Position numbers and translations under genes: made by a program. DNA of 64,000 bases from JBFWMG01 sp050251715 (lineage in GTDB: Bacteria > Desulfobacterota > Desulfovibrionia > Desulfovibrionales > Desulfovibrionaceae): contig JBFWMG010000001.1 of NCBI GenBank assembly GCA_050251715.1, forward strand, positions 248,001 through 312,000, read 5' to 3'. Shown piece after piece: positions 34,192-42,296 of this stretch (its first letter is position 1; each line of letters starts with the position of its first letter). A model generated the notes under the pieces. It had not been told where the DNA came from. It saw nothing but the letters and a program-made list of their open reading frames with translations, and ran no database searches.

Positions 34192-36701
34192 CACGCCTCT
34201 CCGGCCCGCACGGCGCGGGCGCCCATCAGCTCCTCCACGCCGCGCAGGAAATCCCGTTCCAGGGCGTCCACCTGCGGCGCCTCGGCCAGCTGCATGTCCA
34301 GCAGCCGGGTGCGCGCCAGCAGATAGCCCAGGATGGCCAGGCTTTGCCGGGTGCGGGTGGCGTCCACATGGTCCTGGCCCGCGTCGAGCATGTCGCCGGT
34401 CACGCGTACCGTGAACCCGTACCGGGTGAGGATGCGCGAGATGAAGCCCACGCGCAGGAGCCGCCCCTCGGACGTGCCGCCGCCGCCCTTGAAGCGGAAA
34501 TTGATGTAGTTGTTGGGCGCGTCGCCGCCGCACAGGCTGTCCACCACGGCGAAATGGTAGCCGAATCGCAGCATGAGGTGCATGTAGTCCGGCCCCAGCA
34601 CGGCGTAGCTGGCCAGCATGCGCGCGTCCTTGGACACGATGCCCGCGCTCACCTTGTCAAACGCCTCCCAGTCCATGTGCGTCAGCCCGTCGTGCCACAC
34701 CACGCCGCTGGCCGACAGCCCCCACCACAGCGACCACATGGGCAGGCAGGAGATGTCGTTGGGCGTGACCTCCTTGCGCGTGGCCGCCGCCTCCAGCAGG
34801 CCGCCGCCCAGGTCGAGCACGTACATGACCAGCGGCAGGTGGGTCTTGAGCTTGCGCGAGCGGTGCATGGCCCGCCCGCCCTTGTCCACCAGCGAGAACA
34901 TCTCGCTGACCGCCATTTCGTGGGCGTAGCGCACCGCATCGTGGATGGACCGCCAGCGCTGCGGGACGAAATTCTCCGCGTCGGGATCGGTGAGCGTGAG
35001 CCGGGAGATGCCGGGCATCACCGCGTCGAGCCTGCGCGCGAGCGGGGTTTTGGGACTTTCCCCGGCGCGCGCCATCAGCGCCTCCACCCGGCCCTGCAGC
35101 ACGCGGCCGTTCCAGCCGTCCACCGTGACCACGTGGCCCTGAGGCAGGGCGTGGGCCATGTCGCGGTGGGTGACCAGCACGGGCACGCCGAATTCGCGGG
35201 CCACGGAGGCGAAATGGCTGGCGCGGCTGCCGGTGCGGGCGATGACGCCCTGCACCGTGCGTACGGTGCGCGCCAGGGCGGGCGCAAGGTTTTGCACCAC
35301 GATCACCGATCCGGGCGGGATGCGCGCCACGTCCATGACCGCGTCCACATGGTACAGGGGGCCGCAGCCGATGCCCGCTGCGGCGCGTTCGCAGGCGTCG
35401 ACCAGGATGGCCGCGCCGTGCGTTTCGGCCGCGCCGGGCAGGCCGATGGGCGGCGGCAGGGCGGCCTCGCGGCGCTGGGGCCGCGTTTGCAGCAGGATCA
35501 GGCGGCCCGTCTCGTCCAGCGCCCATTCCACGTCCTGGGGCGCGCCGAACAATCCCTCCAGTTCCATGCCCAGGCCCGCCAGGGCCAACACCTGGTTGTG
35601 GTCCAGCAGGGCCGGGCCGCGCGTGTCCACCCGTTCGGGCCGCATGGCCTGGCCGCCCGGCGCGGGGGCGTCGGGCCGGGGCAGGCTGTAGACCTGGGGC
35701 GTGGCCTGGCCGTCCACCAGGGCCGATCCCAGGCCCGCCACCGCGTACACGCCCAGCGACGGGTCGCCCGCCTCGGACAGCTTGGGGTCGTGGGTGTAGA
35801 TGACGCCCGACACGCGCGAGGCGACCATGGGCATGACCAGCACGGCCATGGGCGTCTCCAGGTCGGACAGGCCGCACAGGATGCGGTAGGTCACGGCCTT
35901 GGGCGAATACTTGCTCGCCAGCACCCGCTTGTAGGCCCGGCCCAGGGAGGCGGGCGTGACGTGCAGTTCCGTGGCGTACTGCCCGGCGAACGAGGATTCG
36001 CCGTCTTCGGCCACCGCGCTGCTGCGCACGGCGAAAAAAACGTCGTGCCCCAGAGCCGTGGCGGCCTCGTCCAGGTCGTGGGCCAGCGAGGGAGGCACCT
36101 CGGCGGCAAGGATCAGGTCGCGGATGGCCCCGCATTGCAGGGCAAGCTCCTCGGGCTTGGACAGGACGGCGTTGCGCAGCTTGTCCGTGATGATTTCCCG
36201 CAGCTCGTTGTGTTCGATGAAATAGTGGAACGCCGCGGCGGTGGCCACGAAGCCGGGCGGCGCGGTGACGCGGGCACGGGCGGCGGCCAGTGCCAGATTG
36301 GCGGCCTTGCCGCCCGCCATGTCCGCCTCGCCCGCGGCCTCGCGCAGGGGGATGACGTGGGGCGGCGACACGTCGGGCGCGGGCAGGCTGACGCCCATGC
36401 GCATGTAGAAGATGCGTTTTTCCAGATATTCGGAGAGGCCCATGTGCCGACCGGGATTCAGGTCGGCCAGCCGGGCCATGAGCAGCCGGGCGCGGTCGGC
36501 CAGATGGCCGCACAGCCACTCCACCCGCGCCCAGTCCACGGGGTCGTGGCCGTAGTGGATTTCCTCCAGCTCGGCGATGAGCTCCAGGCAGGCCTCGTCG
36601 TGCTCCAGCAGCTCCTTGAAGGCGTTGTACCGCGTGCGCAGCAGCGCGCCAGGGGCAAAGATCTGGTAGGTCCAGTGCTTGAAGAGCTGGGTCAGCGACA
36701 T
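34191..36701 (-). CDS. PEP-synthase-like protein (ATP-grasp plus phospho-His domain, atypical C-terminus)
   Basis: 836 residues. An N-terminal helical region (1-115) is followed by the PPDK_N ATP-grasp domain (about 125-415) with GGKAANLA, AVRSSAVAEDGESSFAGQY, SGVIYTHDP, VEWALDE and LLQTRP. The swivelling domain (455-535) has GSRASHFASVARE with the phosphorylatable His496, though the usual double glycine is changed to GS. The PEP/pyruvate TIM barrel of PpsA/PPDK is absent. Instead about 290 residues of unfamiliar sequence follow (SIHDAVRYAHEMAVSEMF; LLRVGFISRILTRYGF). It should be able to move phosphate from ATP to His, but the final acceptor is unknown. It is in a run with a receiver, a kinase and a phosphatase. 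Confidence 0.85.
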   Translation of the reverse strand: MSLTQLFKHWTYQIFAPGALLRTRYNAFKELLEHDEACLELIAELEEIHYGHDPVDWARVEWLCGHLADRARLLMARLADLNPGRHMGLSEYLEKRIFYMRMGVSLPAPDVSPPHVIPLREAAGEADMAGGKAANLALAAARARVTAPPGFVATAAAFHYFIEHNELREIITDKLRNAVLSKPEELALQCGAIRDLILAAEVPPSLAHDLDEAATALGHDVFFAVRSSAVAEDGESSFAGQYATELHVTPASLGRAYKRVLASKYSPKAVTYRILCGLSDLETPMAVLVMPMVASRVSGVIYTHDPKLSEAGDPSLGVYAVAGLGSALVDGQATPQVYSLPRPDAPAPGGQAMRPERVDTRGPALLDHNQVLALAGLGMELEGLFGAPQDVEWALDETGRLILLQTRPQRREAALPPPIGLPGAAETHGAAILVDACERAAAGIGCGPLYHVDAVMDVARIPPGSVIVVQNLAPALARTVRTVQGVIARTGSRASHFASVAREFGVPVLVTHRDMAHALPQGHVVTVDGWNGRVLQGRVEALMARAGESPKTPLARRLDAVMPGISRLTLTDPDAENFVPQRWRSIHDAVRYAHEMAVSEMFSLVDKGGRAMHRSRKLKTHLPLVMYVLDLGGGLLEAAATRKEVTPNDISCLPMWSLWWGLSASGVVWHDGLTHMDWEAFDKVSAGIVSKDARMLASYAVLGPDYMHLMLRFGYHFAVVDSLCGGDAPNNYINFRFKGGGGTSEGRLLRVGFISRILTRYGFTVRVTGDMLDAGQDHVDATRTRQSLAILGYLLARTRLLDMQLAEAPQVDALERDFLRGVEELMGARAVRAGEA

Positions 36702-36708
36702 GGGCGCG

Positions 36709-37068
36709 TCACAAGGCCAGAACCTCGGCCACCTTCTGTTCCAGTTCGTCCTTGTCGATGGGCTTGACGCAGTATTCGTTGGCGCCCAGCTTCAGGGACT
36801 GTCTGGCCGTTTCCAGGGTGGGGTAGCCGGTCAGCATGATGGCCTTGACCGAGGGCGATGTTTTTTTCAATTCCTCCAACACCTCCACACCGGTCATCTT
36901 CTTCAGCTTGATGTCGAGGATGGCGAGATCGACGTTGTGCTTCGCCGCATGGCGCAGCGCGTCCTCCTCTTCGGTAAAGGCGGTCACGCTATGGCCTTTG
37001 CGTTCCAGAATGCGCTTGACGAGCACGCCCGCGTCCGTCACGTCGTCCAATACGATGATGTGCGCCAT
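36709..37068 (-). CDS. Single-domain response regulator
   Basis: 119-residue CheY-like receiver with no output domain. The acidic pair is LDDV, phospho-acceptor Asp52 in AILDIKL, then Thr in MLTGYP and Lys in CVKPID. The loop after the Asp reads KLKKMTG in place of the usual MPxMDG. AGGGAGG precedes ATG 37068. It lies 14 bases after the histidine kinase and 7 before the PEP-synthase-like gene, so it is the expected phosphate link between the two. Confidence 0.93.
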   Translation of the reverse strand: MAHIIVLDDVTDAGVLVKRILERKGHSVTAFTEEEDALRHAAKHNVDLAILDIKLKKMTGVEVLEELKKTSPSVKAIMLTGYPTLETARQSLKLGANEYCVKPIDKDELEQKVAEVLAL

Positions 37069-37082
37069 GGTGCGCCTCCCTG

Positions 37083-39152
37083 TCATGCTGTTGTCGCGGC
37101 GGCCTCGACCGCCTGGTGGTCCAGGGGCAGATCCACGATGAACACGGTGCCGGGGCCGAACGCCACGTTTTTGCCCACGCCCTCGACCGCGCGCGCCATG
37201 GCGAGCATGTCGGGCGGGCAGGGGCTTTCGGCACGGATCGTGCCGCCGTGGGCCTCTATGATGCCAAAGGACACCGACAGGCCGAGCCCGGTGCCCTTGC
37301 CCACCGGCTTGGTGCTGAAAAACGGGTCGAAAATCCTGTTCAGGTTGTCCTGCGCAATGCCCGCGCCCGTATCCGCCACCCACAGGGTCAGCTTCATGGC
37401 CGGGGAATCCAGCCGGGTGCGCACCACGATCACCCCGCCGCCGGACATGGCTCCCAGGGCGTTGTGCAGGAGGTTCATCCACACCTGCTTCAACTTCTCC
37501 GGATCACCGTAAATGATGGGTTGCCGGTCGTCCAGATCGGTGTGGATCACGGTGTTGTCCAGATAGAAGGTGTGGCGCACCAGGGTGACCACCTCCATGA
37601 CCGAGTTGTTGAAGCACATTTCGAGCTTGGCGCTCTCCGCCTGGCGGGAAAAGCCGAGCAGGTCGGACACGATCTTGCGGCAGACCTTGGCCTGCTTTTC
37701 GATGATGCCGAGATCCTGGTGCAGCTGCCCGTCCTCGGGCGCGTCCTCGCGCAGCAGTTGCGCGTAGCCCAGGATGATGCCGAGCGGGGTGTTGATCTCG
37801 TGCGCCACGCCGCCCGCCAGCTTGCCCAGCGATTCCATCTTTTGCGACTGCACGAGCTGCCCCTGCACGCGCTTGAGTTCCGTGATGTCCCGCGCGGAAC
37901 GCAACAGGCCGATGGTGCGCCCCTGGGCGTCGCTCACCGGCGTGAGCACCACATGGTACCAGAAGGCGTCGTCGCCCCGGCGGAGCTGGACTTCGTGGTG
38001 GCTGCGCCGCCCGGCCGCCAGGGCGCGGCGGCTCTCGTCGTCGCGCCGCCGCGCCTCGTCGGGATCGAACATGTCGGCGTTGGCCTTGCCGGCCACGGCT
38101 TCGGGCGCAAGGCCCACAAAGGCGGCAAAGGCCTTGTTGGCCGCCTGGTAGACCAGGTTCTCGTCCACCATGCTCACCATGTCGGGCGAGGCGTCCAGGA
38201 TGGAGCGCAACAACTGCTGCTGGCGCGACAAGGTGGCCTCGGCGTCGCGCAATTCGTGGATGTGGGTCTTGAGCCACAGGCTCATCACGTCGAAGGTCTC
38301 GGCCAGATCCTGGATCTCGTCGCCCTTCTTGGCCCGGTAGACCGCGCAATCCTCGCAGGAAACCGATGCGCCGTGGTGGTCGGGCGAGTGGTCCAGCACC
38401 CCGGCCAAATACCAGCAGGGGCAGTTCTCGTCGCCATGGGCTGGGCATGACGCCAGGCCGCATTCCCGTTCCTGCCAGCAGCGGGTGGCCATGCCGCGCA
38501 CGGCCTGCTGGTCCATGTTGCCGCGCACGATGTTTTCCGCATGGCCGCGCAACAGGTTGAGCCGCCGGGTCACGCGGCTGGCGAACAGCCCGCTGGCCAC
38601 CAGGGACAGGGCGAATGCCGCCGCCGAAACCCCGGTGATGGCCGCCATCAACTGGTTGACCACGGTCTGCACCTTGGCCCGCGACACGCCCAGGCGCACG
38701 GTGCCGAACCGTTTGTTCGCCACCAGGATGGGCGCGGCAAAATCGTCGATGCGGTCCGCACCGGTATCCAGCAGCCGGATGTTCACCCGGGCGGACCCGT
38801 CCACGGCATTGGCCTGGAGCAGGTCGATGGGGAAGCCCCCGGTAAAGGTGTGCACCAGAATGGAGCCGCTCTCGTCCAGGATGAAGCCGTAGGCCACGTG
38901 CTTGTCCACGCGGCGCAGTTCGTCCACCAGGTTCTTCAGGCGCAGAAAATCCATGCCCAGCATGGGGTCCACGGCGCGCATGGCCAGATTGGACGCCAGC
39001 ACCGACCCGCTGTGCTTGCTTTCGGACACCAGGGCGCGGGCCGCCATGTGGCTGATGACCAGCCCGAGGATGAGCGCGATGGGGCCGACGATGGCGATGA
39101 TGCCCAGGTTGACCTTGGTGCGGAAACGCAGGGTGCGCAGGCGGAACCGCAT
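37083..39152 (-). CDS. Membrane sensor histidine kinase with a cysteine-rich insert in its HAMP region
   Basis: 689 residues. TM1 about 15-38, a periplasmic Cache-like sensor 40-165, TM2 about 166-190. The HAMP first helix ends near 218 and the second resumes at GDEIQDLAETFDVM (about 277). Between them lie seven cysteines (225, 231, 236, 244, 246, 266, 269) in the pattern CW...C....CP...C.CW. A PAS domain, HisKA with HEINTP (His451) and a HATPase domain follow. The Cys module may bind a metal or sense redox. The ATG abuts the stop of the upstream lipoprotein gene (TAG-ATG), implying that the PhnD-like protein is its ligand-binding partner. Confidence 0.9.
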   Translation of the reverse strand: MRFRLRTLRFRTKVNLGIIAIVGPIALILGLVISHMAARALVSESKHSGSVLASNLAMRAVDPMLGMDFLRLKNLVDELRRVDKHVAYGFILDESGSILVHTFTGGFPIDLLQANAVDGSARVNIRLLDTGADRIDDFAAPILVANKRFGTVRLGVSRAKVQTVVNQLMAAITGVSAAAFALSLVASGLFASRVTRRLNLLRGHAENIVRGNMDQQAVRGMATRCWQERECGLASCPAHGDENCPCWYLAGVLDHSPDHHGASVSCEDCAVYRAKKGDEIQDLAETFDVMSLWLKTHIHELRDAEATLSRQQQLLRSILDASPDMVSMVDENLVYQAANKAFAAFVGLAPEAVAGKANADMFDPDEARRRDDESRRALAAGRRSHHEVQLRRGDDAFWYHVVLTPVSDAQGRTIGLLRSARDITELKRVQGQLVQSQKMESLGKLAGGVAHEINTPLGIILGYAQLLREDAPEDGQLHQDLGIIEKQAKVCRKIVSDLLGFSRQAESAKLEMCFNNSVMEVVTLVRHTFYLDNTVIHTDLDDRQPIIYGDPEKLKQVWMNLLHNALGAMSGGGVIVVRTRLDSPAMKLTLWVADTGAGIAQDNLNRIFDPFFSTKPVGKGTGLGLSVSFGIIEAHGGTIRAESPCPPDMLAMARAVEGVGKNVAFGPGTVFIVDLPLDHQAVEAAATTA

Positions 39153-40085
39153 CTAGTCGCCTCCTGTTGTCGGGCCCACCTTGGCCGCCAGTTCGCGCAC
39201 AGGGGCGTAGTCGGCGTCGTCGGCGGAATGAATGGCGTGCATGTGCGCGGCGCGCAGGATGGCGGCATGTTCGGGATCGTCGGGATCGAGGGCCAGAAGC
39301 GCCATGCGCACCGCATCCACCACCGCCGGATCCAGGTTGCGGCGTGCGGCGTAGACCCAGCCGGGGTAGGAGCGGGTTTCCGCCAGCACGCGGATGCGGT
39401 CCAGCTCGATGCGCCCTTCCAACAGCTCCAGGGTGCCTTCGCGGATGGAGCCGATATCGTATTTGCCCGCATAGACCGCCATGACGACCTTTTCCTGGTT
39501 GCCGCCCGGACCGGGCGCAAAGGCGACTTCGCGGAAATCCGCGCTGGTGAGGCCATGGTCCATGAAATGCCCCAGGGCAAAGAGGTAGCCGCCCGCCGAA
39601 TGCGGATCCACGGCTATCCAGCGCTTGCCCCGGCAGTCGTCCAGGGAGCGGATGGCCGTGTTGTCCTTGCGGGTGATGATCTGGCCCCGGAAAAAGGGCT
39701 TGCCCGACGGTTCCACGGTGCGGGCAAAGGCGCGCGCGCCCATGGCGTCGGCCATGCGCACGTAGATGAAGGGATTGGAGAATGAAATGTCGATTTCGCC
39801 CCGGCCCACCATGTTCAGGTGGTCGTCGAAGGTGGCGGGAAAGACCTGGCGGAAGGTCAGGCCCGTGGCGCGCGCCAGATACTCCACCAGCCGGTGGTGG
39901 CGCTGGTAGGATATGGTGTGCGAATACTGGGGCAGATAGGCGTAGGTCACGGCGTCGGGCGGGGCGGGCGCGGCGGCCTCGATGCGGCGGCTCAGGTCCA
40001 CGCGGGTGGCTGGTTCGTCATCCGAGCAGCCCGCGACGGCCAGCAGGGCCGCCAGGGCAAGGCAGAGAAGGATGATGCGTCGCAT
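39153..40085 (-). CDS. PhnD-like substrate-binding lipoprotein
   Basis: 310-residue periplasmic binding protein of the phosphate/phosphite/phosphonate type. The signal peptide ends in a lipobox LLAVAGC, so it is anchored as a lipoprotein. The body has VTYAYLPQYS, ATGLTFRQVFPATFDDHL, EIDISFSNPFIYVRMADAMG, KRWIAVDPHSAGGYLFALGHFM and KYDIGSIREGTLELL. No permease or ATPase follows, so it probably serves as the sensor subunit of the adjacent kinase rather than in transport. ATG 40085 is preferred (GGGAG six bases upstream) over ATG 40103. Confidence 0.88.
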   Translation of the reverse strand: MRRIILLCLALAALLAVAGCSDDEPATRVDLSRRIEAAAPAPPDAVTYAYLPQYSHTISYQRHHRLVEYLARATGLTFRQVFPATFDDHLNMVGRGEIDISFSNPFIYVRMADAMGARAFARTVEPSGKPFFRGQIITRKDNTAIRSLDDCRGKRWIAVDPHSAGGYLFALGHFMDHGLTSADFREVAFAPGPGGNQEKVVMAVYAGKYDIGSIREGTLELLEGRIELDRIRVLAETRSYPGWVYAARRNLDPAVVDAVRMALLALDPDDPEHAAILRAAHMHAIHSADDADYAPVRELAAKVGPTTGGD

Positions 40086-40106
40086 GCGCGCTCCCGTGGC
40101 CATGCC

Positions 40107-40781
40107 TCACACCGTCGCGGCGGGGCGTTCGACGCCCGCGCCGCCCTTGCCGTCCGGGCTGGACGGGCCGGTCGTCCCTGTCGCCACGGACTGGCGCGGC
40201 TGGTCCTGGCTCGCGCCGAGATCCGCCCAGCTGAGCACGGGGGCGCTGTTTTGGGCGGCCTCGCGCATGCGCCGGGCGGCGTGGCCCAGCAGGGGCAGAC
40301 GCCGTTTCACGCGGCTGAAGGCCACGCGCAGCAGGATGTAGGTGGGGAAGAAGACGGCGGTGAAGCCCACGGTCCATGGGGTGAAGGGCAGGGGGATGGC
40401 CACGCCGGAAAAGCGGGTGGACATCCAACCCAGGGCAAAGGGCACGGGCCAGACCGAGGTGGCGAAGAGCGCGGCCTGGGCAAAGAACGCCTTGCCGAAG
40501 GAGTCGTTGGCCAGCGTGTTGCTCGCGGTGTAGCTGGCCTTGTCCCTGGCGCGGATGGCGCGGACGGAGAGGTTGTGCATGCGCACCATTTCCGCGCTTT
40601 GGCCGTCGAAATGGGCCTTGTTGCCCAGGTAGGCCAGCGCCATGGTGTATTCGCCCAGCACGACGCAGACCAGGCAGAGCGTTGCGGTGCCCAGGTGGAA
40701 TCCCGCCGTGGGATCGGGGAGCAGCCGGAAGGGCGCGATGCACAGTGCGTCGAGAAGGTGGAGAAGGGCGGTGGCGTCCAT
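40107..40781 (-). CDS. Integral membrane protein of unknown function
   Basis: Not recognised. The 224-residue protein has about four hydrophobic segments (residues about 27-50, 88-112, 118-135 and 137-155), a conserved-looking cytoplasmic loop HNLSVRAIRARDKASYTASN, and a disordered polar C-terminal tail rich in Gly, Pro and Ser. ATG 40781 has CGAGAA upstream. The gap of 21 bases to the PhnD-like gene suggests co-transcription, and similar proteins could accompany the TauE gene upstream, but the repeat region lies between them. Confidence 0.7.
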   Translation of the reverse strand: MDATALLHLLDALCIAPFRLLPDPTAGFHLGTATLCLVCVVLGEYTMALAYLGNKAHFDGQSAEMVRMHNLSVRAIRARDKASYTASNTLANDSFGKAFFAQAALFATSVWPVPFALGWMSTRFSGVAIPLPFTPWTVGFTAVFFPTYILLRVAFSRVKRRLPLLGHAARRMREAAQNSAPVLSWADLGASQDQPRQSVATGTTGPSSPDGKGGAGVERPAATV

Positions 40782-41114
40782 GGTGTTCTCGCGGGTTGCG
40801 GTTGGGTTGAGGGTATCAGAAAGATACGCGTCCCGGAAGCGGGGGGAGCGGCCTGTTGGCGCTTGCGCCGGGGGGGCTGTTGCGAACGCCTGCTGATGTG
40901 TCGTGTCGGCCGGGAGCCCGCCTGTCCTTTGAAAATTGGAACCGGGGCTTTGGTGCGCCCCGTGTCCAATGAAAGTTTGGAACCGGAGCTCTGGTGCGCC
41001 CCGTGTCCAATGAAAGTTTGGAACCGGAGCTCTGGTGCGCCCCGTGTCCAATGAAAGTTTGGAACCGGGGCGGGGGTGCGCCCCGGTTCCGGGGGGTAAG
41101 CCGTACGTATGGAG
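40782..41114. other. Gene-free stretch with tandem repeats and terminal hairpin
   Basis: Holds the 41-bp tandem repeat (40936-41084) and, overlapping its last partial copy, a long hairpin in which GGAACCGGGGC pairs with GCCCCGGTTCC (41061-41091). On the minus strand this hairpin comes 24 bases after the tauE stop and could end or protect that transcript, although it has no T run. The remaining 150 bases next to the membrane-protein gene show no clear promoter. Confidence 0.7.
40936..41084. repeat. 41-bp tandem repeat, three copies plus a partial fourth
   Basis: Units start at 40936, 40977, 41018 and 41059, each beginning TTGGAACCGG and containing GGTGCGCCCCGTGTCCAATG. Copies 2 and 3 are identical over nearly the whole unit; copies 1 and 4 differ at the GAGCTC segment. 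The period of 41 is not a multiple of three, so the open frame across it is accidental. Confidence 0.93.
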
Positions 41115-42275
41115 TTAGTACGGCGGGAGCAGGCTTATGCCGAGGAGTCCCTTGGTGGAGTACCGGATGCCCACATAGAACGCCAGGATGATGAACAGGA
41201 TCTTGAGACCCTTTTCCGGGATGTACTTGGAGGTGCGGGGGCCGACCACGGAGCCGATCAGGATGCCGACGAGTTCCACGCCGATGAGCGACCAGTCCAC
41301 GGGCGCGCCGCCCACGGTCATGTAGGTGGCGATGCTGGTAATCATGCCCACGAGCACGGCCAGGGCCGAGGTGCCCGCGACCAGGTACATGGGCAGCCCC
41401 GCCACGCTGGTGAGGAACGGCACCAGCAGGAAACCGCCGCCCACGCCCAGGAAGGAGGCCAGCGACGCGATGACGAAGCCGCCGCAAATGGGGATGAGGG
41501 GGTTGAAGCCGAATTCCACGCCGTAGAACGTGAAGGTCACCTTGCCCGGGGTGAAGCTCTTCACCTTCACGCCCAGGGCGGAGGTGTCGATGGCCGCGCC
41601 TTCGCGCTGCTGCTTCACGGTGGCCTCGAATGCCTTGGCCGCTTCCTTGGCCTTCTTTTTGGAGGCCTGGCCGCGCGGGGTCATTTCATACGTCAGGTAG
41701 CAGCCCAGGAAAAGGACGAAGAGGCCGAAGTAGCCGATGTAGGACTTGAGCGAGATCTTGCCGGCGGTGAGCCACGGCACCAGGGTGGAACCGGCCACGG
41801 AGCCGATGCCCAGGCACAGGGCCAGCGGCAGCACCAGGCGGCCCATCTTGTAGTAGTTCCAGGAGGAAATACCCGCGCTGGTGCCCACCAGCCACTGGTT
41901 GGACACGCGGATGGAGTCCGTGATGACCTTGTTCAGGGTCGGGGAGGTCTTCTTGAAGGAGGAGGCGAAGTTGCCGAAGCCGTAGATGGTGATGTGGCCC
42001 ACACCGGCCATGATGCCGCCAAAGGCGCCCACGGTGGAGAATATCCAGCCCACCCACAAGGCCCAGCCAAAGGCGAGGATGAGGTTGACCTGCGGCGCGC
42101 CGGGAATGCCCAGGAAACCGGGCGCGGCGGTGGGGTTGAGCTGTCCGGCATCGGTGCCGGCGGGCGAGGCGGCAATGGCGTCGGCCAGGCGGTCGGCAAA
42201 GCTCGGCTCGGCCCACAGGGCCACCACGGCCACAAGCAGGGCGACAATAAGCAGGGCGGTATGTTTGCGGTTCAC
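41115..42275 (-). CDS. TauE/SafE-family membrane exporter
   Basis: 386-residue integral membrane protein of the sulfite/sulfonate exporter family. It has an N-terminal signal-like helix, then the two internally similar TauE halves with glycine-rich segments (GWIFSTVGAFGGIMAGVGHI; IASLASFLGVGGGFLLVPFLTSVAGLP), separated by a charged cytoplasmic loop of about 60 residues (KKKAKEAAKAFEATVKQ). The substrate is most likely an oxidised sulfur anion such as sulfite, by family analogy. The start is GTG 42275 with AAAGGAG upstream. It is 21 bases downstream of the DUF169 gene. Confidence 0.88.
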   Translation of the reverse strand: MNRKHTALLIVALLVAVVALWAEPSFADRLADAIAASPAGTDAGQLNPTAAPGFLGIPGAPQVNLILAFGWALWVGWIFSTVGAFGGIMAGVGHITIYGFGNFASSFKKTSPTLNKVITDSIRVSNQWLVGTSAGISSWNYYKMGRLVLPLALCLGIGSVAGSTLVPWLTAGKISLKSYIGYFGLFVLFLGCYLTYEMTPRGQASKKKAKEAAKAFEATVKQQREGAAIDTSALGVKVKSFTPGKVTFTFYGVEFGFNPLIPICGGFVIASLASFLGVGGGFLLVPFLTSVAGLPMYLVAGTSALAVLVGMITSIATYMTVGGAPVDWSLIGVELVGILIGSVVGPRTSKYIPEKGLKILFIILAFYVGIRYSTKGLLGISLLPPY

Positions 42276-42296
42276 GACAAGCTCCTTTGGCTGGGC

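Noticed and set aside
39153..40085. Phosphonate uptake operon based on the PhnD-like protein
   Set aside because: No permease or ATPase gene accompanies it; the gene abuts a histidine kinase instead, so a sensor role is more likely.
40936..41091. CRISPR-like repeat array
   Set aside because: Units are contiguous 41-bp tandem copies with no unique spacers and no cas genes nearby.
40816..41487. Open frames running through the tandem repeat on the minus strand
   Set aside because: The 41-base period shifts frame each copy; the frames are accidental and overlap tauE antisense or its end.
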